64,000 bases of DNA, taken from the NCBI GenBank assembly GCA_009746045.1, contig RPFO01000408.1:1-64000 (forward strand). Direction: 5' to 3'. How positions within the stretch are numbered: position 1 is the stretch's first letter; each line of letters begins with the position of its first letter. Source of the stretch: Mesostigma viride (Eukaryota > Streptophyta > Mesostigmatophyceae > Mesostigmatales > Mesostigmataceae). The position numbers and the translations under genes were made by a program. The notes beneath the pieces are model-generated. The model saw only the letters and a program-made list of their open reading frames with translations. It was not told the DNA's origin and did no database searches. Shown here in pieces: positions 46,944 through 54,559 of the stretch.

Positions 46944-48830
46944 CCTCGCTGATTCCGTCCCTGAACTCTTTTTCGTTTTCTCGTTTATTCGTTTTTCTGT
47001 CGACGTTGAATGTTTTTGCGATCGCCACTATCTGGTCGAAGTCAGCTCGCACGTTTTGTTTGAAATTTTGACCCGCGCTGGTTGCAAACCGTTTAGCGAG
47101 TTCTAGAGATTTTCGAAGAAGGGAAAGTCCCTTTTCTTTTACGTATTTCCTTATCTCTTCGCCTCTCGTCAATGGGCAATTAATGGCTTCGCGTGCGCCG
47201 GCTGCCATCCAGCTGTCTCGATTGTGGACCTTGCTCATGAGTCTGCAGTCAATAGCCGCCTCTCTCAGTTTTCGCATGAATTTTGTCACACCTTCGGTCT
47301 CGTTTTCTTGAATAGCGCGTTCCGTCACGAGTTCGTCTACGCCTCCGATCGTCATGTACCGGTGCACCGTTACCGTCCAATGTTTCTGGTCGAGCTGCAA
47401 GTGACTACAGTGTCGGACAGCGCGCGCGATCGCCTGACGTTCGGCGCTGATATCGAGAAGCGGCTCCATCAGATGGATGTGACGAACGCTTTTCAGGTCT
47501 AAACCTTCGTTGAAACGTTTTCGCGCCAAGATAATATGTAAAAACCGCCCTTTGCGTTTTTCTTGTGGTTAAAACATCCATCACTCTCCGCAACTGTGTC
47601 AGTAACGGGCATGGCGTCCGAGCCAAGAATGACGAACCTGGGCGCTTCGCTCGTTGGAAATCCTCTCGAACGGAGAGATGAGTGTATCCTTTCGATTCCA
47701 AAATCATAGCGACGTACTTTATTCCATGGGCATTGAATGCCGAGTATAGATACTGCTTTTCATTGGGATGGTCCGTGATTTCTTTCACGATGCAAGCGAT
47801 CTTAGGAGAAATACGTCAAGCTTCTTTGCAGCCTCAGAGGCAGACATTTTAAACATCGAGAGCGAGTTTGAAACCCTGCGAGCTTCATACAAAAAACGGT
47901 CGCGTCCTCGCGACTCGTCTGGTTCCTTACTTTTGTTCGGAACACTTTCTGTTGACCCGTGCTCATTTCCACTAGGTGGAACTGATCAGGTTGTCGAACG
48001 GGGTAAACAGACGAATCGCCGGCGTAATCGACAAAAGAACAAAGGCCTCGAAACGCGTCTAACGGAGAGTCGGGCGTGATCGGTGCACCTCTTATCATCG
48101 TAAGAAGGCGCTGAATCTCGTTTTCGTTCCTTCCCGGAGTAGCGCTAAGGATCACCATGTAAAGACCGCGGTTGTCTTTGGACGGCTTCTCGAGGAAATC
48201 GAGTAGAGCTGTGTACTCTTTGGCTTGACCCGGCGGAGGGTTGAATAAATTTTGAACTTCGTCCATAATAAGGACTCCGTTCTGCAGAAGATCCCGTTTT
48301 GCGCGTCCAACGCCCCGATACAAGTCTAGAAGATGCGCAAGTTGAGTAAAACTCATAATTCGTCTTTCTTCGACCCTGTTTGCTATCATTCGAACCACTT
48401 CTTCGTCGGAAGCGTTCTTGAAACGCGGAAACATGGACGCGCAGCCGCTGTAACCCGCAATGGTGTTGTTGACGGCATTCTCTCGACTCGTGACGAGAAA
48501 TATGCTGCGATTTGTGTCCCAGAAAGCATCAATGGCTCCCAGCACGGTGCAGGTCTTACCTGAGCCCGTAGAATGCCAAGCCAGAAAACCTCTGTGTTTG
48601 CTTCCGCGTTCTGCGATTCCTCGGAGGTACATATTCACGACGGCTTGCTGAGGAGCAAGTTTCTTGTCGGAAGGGTTCGAGGAGCACGAGTTTTTTCCAA
48701 CGGATCTGTGCTCAGGGGGTGGGTTCCCGTATATGCGACCTTCGAAGTAGTTTTTTATGAACGCCTGTGTGTCCGCTATCTGGGAAGTTTCCGCATTGGG
48801 CCATTTGGATGGTAAAGGATGTTTTCCCAT
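46852..48830 (-). pseudogene. D6/D11-type superfamily 2 helicase, broken by several frameshifts
   Basis: Three frames on one strand together cover a full helicase. The 48830-47802 frame has the Walker A motif WHSTGSGKT (residues 85-93), the Walker B motif DEVQ in VLIMDEVQNLF, and SATPG (motif III). The 47788-47405 frame continues into the second RecA-like domain (KQYLYSAF, GIKYVAMILESKGY). The 47529-46852 frame has motif VI, QAIARAVRHCSH, and the C-terminal region. At least four one-base shifts are needed, near 47895, 47850, 47640 and 47545. This type includes poxvirus D6/D11-like transcription NTPases. It could be a decayed gene or a poorly sequenced one. The neighbours are intact. Confidence 0.75.
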
Positions 48831-48876
48831 TCTTTATTTCTACTTCTATTAATTTCCGGCTGTTAGTAATAAAGAC

Positions 48877-49959
48877 ATGGCGAGAAACCTAACGGCTGCT
48901 CGAGAAGAAATAGCGTCGACGTGGAGGACCGGGGCGGTGGGTGGGGGTCTGATGAAATTTCACCAGTATGTAACCGCTCCTCCGAGTCCCTTTAACGCGG
49001 TCGAACTCGCAAACGCGGTCCATCAAGTCGTTTCAATCGGCAAATTCGCCACATTCGTCCATCTGCAGTGGGAGGCGGGGATAAAGAACTTAGACTCGAA
49101 GTATATCACGACCCAGTTTTCTAAAGATATCGTGTCTGACAAACTCAAGTCGATATGGTACAGTCAGCAGAACACGTACGAGGGGATGATGCTCTGTCAG
49201 GTGGTCCTAAATTACGCACGTACCATGAGTCTTGAAGAAGTGAATGCCGTCGTAGACGCCACGTTTCGTCGTGATCGATGCACGCTTTACTTGGCCCAGA
49301 ACGGGGGGCAAAACAGTATTGTAATTCGACAGCTCGGGATATCCACAAAGACGTTTGTTGACAACAACGACATCAACAAGTGGCTCGGGTGGCATGGAAA
49401 ACCGACGCCTGCCGCCCCGACAGTGGGCGGTTCAAAATGGGGAATAGAGAACAAAGTCACGTGGTCTGGGCTCGGTTTCGATATAGCTCCTAGCGGGACA
49501 AGCTCGACTACAGCGACAGGAAAGACGATCGAAGAGTGTGCTGAGATTTGCGGAAGGGACAATGCAAAGTGCGCAGGGTTCACCTGGAAGCCTAACCAAG
49601 ATGTCGCAAACATCGGCGCTTGCTGGTTCAAGTCGGACGTGAAGACGAATCCGATACCGAGCTCGAACGTTTTCTTCACGTTGACGAACCCGAATTTTCG
49701 CAATACCGCCGCTGCAAGTACCCAAATCGGTCAAACTCTCAGTGGATTGGCGACCGCTGGCCAAACAGCCCCGACAGCCCCGACACTTTCGAACCCGGAG
49801 AAGATGAACATTGTGCGTCAAATTTTTTCCAATGCTGCAAAGGACAACAATGCCAAGTTCAACGTGACTGGTGAAGACAACACTAAAGAGTGGTCTGCTG
49901 ATACTATAGATGGGTACATAAAGAACGCTATTTACCCGGCGAACTTACTAATAATATAA
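48877..49959 (+). CDS. PAN-domain surface protein, N-terminal half
   Basis: 360 codons. Module 1 has an N-terminal helical part (residues about 40-150), then a PAN/Apple domain near 187-255 with CAEICGRDNAKCAGFTW and ACWFKSD. The cysteine spacing is typical of domains that bind carbohydrate or protein. The frame stops at TAA 49957-49959, but the next frame continues without a break through 50337 to 52412. A one-base slip around 49945-49950 therefore probably splits one protein of about 1180 aa. A viral surface attachment role is inferred. Confidence 0.75.
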   Translation: MARNLTAAREEIASTWRTGAVGGGLMKFHQYVTAPPSPFNAVELANAVHQVVSIGKFATFVHLQWEAGIKNLDSKYITTQFSKDIVSDKLKSIWYSQQNTYEGMMLCQVVLNYARTMSLEEVNAVVDATFRRDRCTLYLAQNGGQNSIVIRQLGISTKTFVDNNDINKWLGWHGKPTPAAPTVGGSKWGIENKVTWSGLGFDIAPSGTSSTTATGKTIEECAEICGRDNAKCAGFTWKPNQDVANIGACWFKSDVKTNPIPSSNVFFTLTNPNFRNTAAASTQIGQTLSGLATAGQTAPTAPTLSNPEKMNIVRQIFSNAAKDNNAKFNVTGEDNTKEWSADTIDGYIKNAIYPANLLII

Positions 49960-52412
49960 TCCCCCCTAACAATGCCTTTGTCACAACTTGGATTGGGGAT
50001 GGTGCCGCCGTTACAGGGTTCACGGTTAAGTGGAGGAGTAAAGATCACGGAAAACTGTATGAAACAACGCTGAATTCATCTCAGATTTCAAAATACTATA
50101 CCCCTCCTATCGTTTCCACTGGTTCTTCCTCAAACTCTACGACTGGCTCTACCACTTCAACAAATCAAACCGCTTCTACAAATCCGGCAGTTACGTCCTC
50201 TAACACGACAGCAGCCGCGGTCGATATACGTCCTACTTACCCAGAGATCGCTGCGTTATGGGCGACGGACCAAGTTCACAACGCGATAAGCGCTGAATTA
50301 GAAAGGGTACAAAAGGGTGCGTGGAGAGAAGAGGATATGCAAAAAATATCCATCAGAACGGTTCGAAGGAGACTCTATGTCCAGAAACTCCTAACAACGC
50401 TCGGAAGAGGACTCTCGATGATGGATCTAGATGTAAACGGGTTGTTGCGGGGATACGTGTCTCGCGAGGCCCTGTCGGCGTTTTTAGACTGGTCGGCCTG
50501 GATCGACGCTGTTAAGAAACAACAAGTTCTAGCAGCTCTCGATCAAGAACTCTCTCTCGTAGAAAAATGGAACCAGGCGACAGGAGAAGCATTCGCGGAT
50601 GGAGTGCCGTTTCTAAGACCTCTTCGAGCCACGTTGCCCGTTTACACAGCGGGACAAGTCTCCGACCCGGTACTGCTGTCCATGTACGCGAGCTTTATAA
50701 TGTCTTCTGCTCCTTATTCTGAGCGTGCTCTGGTCAGAACAAAAGCCGTATCGCTGCTTTACCCCGTTCCGAACTTGCCCCCTCCTCCAACTTCTGAGAC
50801 TTCCAATTCGAACTCCAACCCAGTGACAGGGACTGCTTCTACATCCTCCGTCGCCCCTGCGACTTTTGAAAACACAGTTTCGAAGATTGCCGGGTTTTGG
50901 AACGCGCAGGATGTTGAGTCTGCCATCAAGACCCATCACAGTTACGCAGAGAGTAACCCTTCGAACGCTTCCAAACTCGTCGAAGAGGTGAAAAAGTTGT
51001 CTCCGATGCTCGTTTGGTCAAAGGCTGTTTATGATAAACGCGGTTCGATCGGCAATATAGAAAGTAAGTATTTTGCGTCGGCATTCACAAAATCCGCTGT
51101 TCTTTCGGAAGTAAACAAGTCGTATTGGATCGATCGCAGACCTCTGGACGCGACGTATATCCTGAATGCTGCAATGAAATATGCGGGAAGCGTGACCGAG
51201 TCGGAAGCCAACAATGTCGCCGATCCCGTGTTTCGTAGAGATCAGGCGACAAGGTTCATGTCCCTGCCCTCAAACTCGGGTGATGTGGAAAAGATGATCG
51301 AGATGTCCGTGAATACCAAAACGTTTACTTCGGCAGACGACGCAAGGAATTGGATACGTCAAGATGGAGCTTCCATCCGTTACAACGGCAATATTCGGTC
51401 CAAAAACCCTTCTCAAGTGTGGGGCGTGTCAAACAACGTCACTTGGACGAGTTCCGGGTTCAACATTACCCCGGCGGGGTCGAGTTCCGACTCGATGACT
51501 GGGGTGACTCTGGAGGCATGCGCTGATGCTTGCTCTAAGGACAATGCCAAATGCGCTGGATTCACGTTTCGGCCTCTTCCTGTCGGTTCGCAAACGGGCA
51601 ATTGCTGGTTCAAGTCAGATATCGCAAGTAAAGCGATGCCGAGTTCGGGGCTTTTCTTTACTTTTTCAAACCCTGACTTTGGAAAAGGGCCTACAGTTGA
51701 CCCGATCACGACATCCGCTGGATCGACTAGTGCGACGAGTGGTACAGGATCGAGCTCAGGAACGTCTACATCCACGAGTACTAGTGGGACAAGTGGTACA
51801 GGATCGAGCACGGGAACGTCCACATCCGCGAGCACCGGTGCAGCAAGTGGTACAGGATCGAGCTCGGGAACATCTACATCCACGAGTACTAGTGGGACAA
51901 GTGGTACAGGATCGAGCTCAGGAACGTCTACATCCACGAGTACCGGTGCGACAAGTGGTACAGGGTCTAGCACGGGAACGTCCACATCCGCGAGCACCGG
52001 TGCAGCAAGTGGTACGAGCTCGGGAACGTCCACATCCACGAGTTCGGAGTCAAATACGGGTAGCGGGACGACCACTGAAACGGCATCTACCTCGGGGACA
52101 ACGACCGGGACGAACGCAAATACGGGTAACGGGACGACTACTGAAACGGCATCGACCACAGGAACGACGACTGTGACAAATACTTCGAGTCAAGGAACAA
52201 CTCTCGACGCAACCACAGTCGCTCAATCGGCGCAGGCAGCGGTGGAGAAAAATCTCAACGACATGACGACCACTGATATACAAACAACTGAGACAACGGA
52301 AAAGGAAAGTAAAGACAAAAAGGACGAGGAAGACAAACAAACAGGTTTGATCGTGATTTCGTCTCTGATCGGGGTCTTCATTCTAGTGATGTTCGTGCTA
52401 GCTGTGCGTTGA
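49947..52412 (+). CDS. PAN-domain surface protein, C-terminal half with mucin-like stalk and membrane anchor
   Basis: The open frame runs from about 49947, with its first ATG at 50337. It begins with an S/T-rich linker, then module 2: a helical part (SNASKLVEEVKKLSPMLVWS), a DPVFRRDQATRF block matching DATFRRDRCTLY of module 1, and a second PAN domain (CADACSKDNAKCAGFTF, NCWFKSD). A long S/T/G repeat region (about 51715-52190) follows, from units like GTSGTGSSSGTSTST. A basic/acidic linker and a C-terminal transmembrane helix (GLIVISSLIGVFILVMFVLA) end it. The layout suggests a type I-like glycoprotein on a mucin-like stalk. Confidence 0.75.
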   Translation, partial: TNNIIPPNNAFVTTWIGDGAAVTGFTVKWRSKDHGKLYETTLNSSQISKYYTPPIVSTGSSSNSTTGSTTSTNQTASTNPAVTSSNTTAAAVDIRPTYPEIAALWATDQVHNAISAELERVQKGAWREEDMQKISIRTVRRRLYVQKLLTTLGRGLSMMDLDVNGLLRGYVSREALSAFLDWSAWIDAVKKQQVLAALDQELSLVEKWNQATGEAFADGVPFLRPLRATLPVYTAGQVSDPVLLSMYASFIMSSAPYSERALVRTKAVSLLYPVPNLPPPPTSETSNSNSNPVTGTASTSSVAPATFENTVSKIAGFWNAQDVESAIKTHHSYAESNPSNASKLVEEVKKLSPMLVWSKAVYDKRGSIGNIESKYFASAFTKSAVLSEVNKSYWIDRRPLDATYILNAAMKYAGSVTESEANNVADPVFRRDQATRFMSLPSNSGDVEKMIEMSVNTKTFTSADDARNWIRQDGASIRYNGNIRSKNPSQVWGVSNNVTWTSSGFNITPAGSSSDSMTGVTLEACADACSKDNAKCAGFTFRPLPVGSQTGNCWFKSDIASKAMPSSGLFFTFSNPDFGKGPTVDPITTSAGSTSATSGTGSSSGTSTSTSTSGTSGTGSSTGTSTSASTGAASGTGSSSGTSTSTSTSGTSGTGSSSGTSTSTSTGATSGTGSSTGTSTSASTGAASGTSSGTSTSTSSESNTGSGTTTETASTSGTTTGTNANTGNGTTTETASTTGTTTVTNTSSQGTTLDATTVAQSAQAAVEKNLNDMTTTDIQTTETTEKESKDKKDEEDKQTGLIVISSLIGVFILVMFVLAVR
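51720..52075. repeat. In-frame S/T/G repeat region
   Basis: Tandem units of about 48 bases, and larger doubled units, encode GTSTSTSTG-type repeats in the PAN protein. The unit GGTACAGGATCGAGC recurs at least five times. Expect copy-number variation. Confidence 0.85.
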
Positions 52413-52768
52413 TGAAACTTTTTCTGTGCAGGTTCTATAGTACGATGAACGCCGGTAACACAATGTCGCGCGGGGTGACGGAGGACGAGCTACGTAGGAA
52501 GATGAAGAGACAGCAGCGTCTTGCGAAAGCCGAGTCGGGATTTGGCGTGGGGACTCTGATCGCAGTTGCCGTTGTGGCTGTTGCAGTCGCGTACTTTATT
52601 TTCTTTAGCTCTTCCTCAAAGGGTGAACCAGACGTGGGATCGAAGGGACTCGAGTTTAACACCGAATCCGATCTAGGATTCGGAAGCGGAGGCCACACAG
52701 CGGCTCAGATGGGAGGTCCACCTCCGCCCAGCTACGACCAGACTTTCGCGAGCTTCATTAATAGCTAA
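52412..52768 (+). CDS. Single-pass membrane protein with C-terminal PPSY motif
   Basis: 118 aa if the ATG overlapping the previous stop (TGATG at 52410-52414) is used. An ATG at 52445 (MNAGNTMSRG) is an alternative. A charged helix (EDELRRKMKRQQRLAKAES) precedes a transmembrane segment (TLIAVAVVAVAVAYFIFF). The C-terminal tail is polar and ends with GGPPPPSYDQ, a PPxY motif of the kind that recruits WW-domain ubiquitin ligases and ESCRT. It is the downstream partner of the PAN gene. Confidence 0.65.
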   Translation: MKLFLCRFYSTMNAGNTMSRGVTEDELRRKMKRQQRLAKAESGFGVGTLIAVAVVAVAVAYFIFFSSSSKGEPDVGSKGLEFNTESDLGFGSGGHTAAQMGGPPPPSYDQTFASFINS

Positions 52769-52782
52769 AGGAATAATGTAAA

Positions 52783-53181
52783 ATGGCTGGCGCAGCGAAT
52801 GCAGCGGGTATACTTGCAAGATTTGGTCAAGCAGCAGGAAAATTTGCCTCCGCTGCTGGAAGAGTGGGTCGTAGCGCTCGTGGCGCTACAGGTGCCGGAA
52901 AGGTCGCTTCGAAGGCAGGGGAGTCTTCGAAGATTGCGGAAGGGACCGCGTCGGGTTTAGAACTTGTTGCGGGCGGCGTTTTGTCCGCCGCTGGAATGTT
53001 CTTGGGCGAAAAAGCTTTGAACGCCGTGATCGAAAACGACGAAGATATGAAGGATGGCGGAGAGGCGACAACGAACGCTTCTTCGGGATCGTTGTTTGTA
53101 ATAGTCGTCGCGGGATTCTTCGTAGTGGTGCTGATTCTTTTGATATGGCTGATGGTACGACGGAGAAAATCGAGCGAGTAA
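52783..53181 (+). CDS. Membrane protein, paralogue of 58602 gene
   Basis: 132 aa. Small-residue-rich N-terminus (A/G/S/K), a weakly hydrophobic helix (VAGGVLSAAGMFLGEKAL), a short acidic loop, and a C-terminal transmembrane segment (LFVIVVAGFFVVVLILLIWL) ending in a basic MVRRRKSSE. The same architecture is seen at 58602-59027. The retrotransposon begins about 10 bases after the stop. Confidence 0.7.
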   Translation: MAGAANAAGILARFGQAAGKFASAAGRVGRSARGATGAGKVASKAGESSKIAEGTASGLELVAGGVLSAAGMFLGEKALNAVIENDEDMKDGGEATTNASSGSLFVIVVAGFFVVVLILLIWLMVRRRKSSE

Positions 53182-53190
53182 AACTTTCCT

Positions 53191-53324
53191 TTCTATTAAC
53201 CGTGGAACTCCAGGGTAACCAGACTCTTTATTAAAACAATAAGTAGAGCACATCGGGAAGTGGCCCTCAACTGGCCATCCTTACCCATGGGAACACTTTA
53301 TGTCCAAAAAGGCTAGCCTTACCC
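53191..53324 (-). repeat. Retrotransposon B2 repeat (134 bp)
   Basis: Identical over its length to 53737-53870. On the plus strand it starts TTCTATTAACCGTGGAACTC and ends GCCTTACCC, after which the two copies differ. Confidence 0.9.
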
Positions 53325-53357
53325 CCAAACAGGCAACACACAGGGAGGGCGGGTGGG

Positions 53358-53739
53358 AAAACAAAAGAGACCGCCATGAGCTAGGTGAGCAAGCTTTTAT
53401 CGTGTTTCAAGGCCAACGGCTCTCTACCAACGGCCAGATCCGGCAACGGCCTCTAAACAGTTTTAGCCGTCAAGTTTTACTTCAGATATTGCCTGTTGCA
53501 AACCCGTCCGCAATCACAGATCTGCTAGGAGAACCTAGACGCAAAAATCCGTCGTCAAGGTACTCAGCACACCGTCAAGGTATGGGCCGCAACAATTAGG
53601 CCATATCTTCCGTAATACTCGTACACTAGAAGCCTAATCAACCTTATTACGATCACATCACCCAGCTCTATTTCACCTAGCATCAGCGGCTCCCCTTCCG
53701 TATCACTATAAAGAAACTATGTTCAGAGAACCCCGATTC
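53358..53739 (-). repeat. Retrotransposon A2 repeat (382 bp)
   Basis: Matches 58201-58582 in length and sequence. On the plus strand it starts AAAACAAAAGAGACCGCC and ends CCCCGATTC. A2 and B1 overlap at TTC (53737-53739), the likely recombination core. Confidence 0.9.
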
Positions 53740-53870
53740 TATTAACCGTGGAACTCCAGGGTAACCAGACTCTTTATTAAAACAATAAGTAGAGCACATC
53801 GGGAAGTGGCCCTCAACTGGCCATCCTTACCCATGGGAACACTTTATGTCCAAAAAGGCTAGCCTTACCC
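53737..53870 (-). repeat. Retrotransposon B1 repeat (134 bp)
   Basis: Second copy of the B repeat, next to the recombinase gene's 3' end. The element junction core TTC is shared with A2. Confidence 0.9.
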
Positions 53871-53946
53871 TTACATCCCTCCCTGGCGACCCAAGCCAGG
53901 GGCAAAACAAAAACCGGTGGACGCATAAGACAAGAATGAAGGGAAC

Positions 53947-54559
53947 TTAAGAGGAAGGCAGAGAAAAGACGCTCCGCCAAATGCGCGGGGGGCAGGCGGC
54001 GATAGCCCGAACCAGGGCGTCAGGAAGGGTGAGGGCCAAGCTCCGGTGCAATCCCACATAGTGGGCGACAGTTTTGCTGCTGCGCCAGCGACCCCGATGC
54101 TGAATATCAGCCATGCTGCGCTGCCGCAAAAAATCATAGGTAGCCCCCCCATGCCGCAGCCCGTGAATGGTAAACACCGTGTCGACCCCCAAAGCTTGCG
54201 TGGCCTGATGCCAAACCCGGCTGAACTGGGCATAATCGTAAGGGAACACCCGCTCCCAGGCCGCCTTGCCACGCATACAAGCCCGCAAGAGGGTCTCAGT
54301 CATGACATCCTCGATCACCACAGACTGCACCTCCCCCTTAGCCGTCTTAGCTGACATCAACAACAAGGCGCCCCGCTGCGAACCCCGCAACCGAACATCA
54401 GGCTGCAAGCGCACATGGCCGACCAACAGGTTGAGCGCCTCCGATACCCGCAGGTATTGTTGGAAAATAACGATGACCATCATAGCCGCACGAGGCTGCC
54501 GCTGGAGCACCATAGTACAAGCAAGCGCAAACGCAGCCTCCCATGGAATGGGGGGGGGG
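53947..54559 (-). CDS. Tyrosine recombinase catalytic domain of the retrotransposon
   Basis: Catalytic residues are visible in order: the first Arg in QQYLRVSEAL, then HGLRHGGAT (His-x2-Arg), HRGRW and HYVG (nucleophile Tyr). The N-terminal DNA-binding half (residues like VKPATLMVYHRGLRSFFAWW) is encoded at the end of the upstream Pol frame. The two frames meet at a run of ten G (54550-54559 on the plus strand). Either ribosomal slippage or a one-base error joins them. The open frame itself reaches 54783, but its part upstream of the G run is not recombinase-like. Confidence 0.8.

Noticed and set aside
53300-53599. Plus-strand frames in the A repeats (also 58245-58442)
   Set aside because: The same frame occurs in both repeat copies of the retrotransposon, antisense to its genes. 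Best explained as non-coding terminal repeat.
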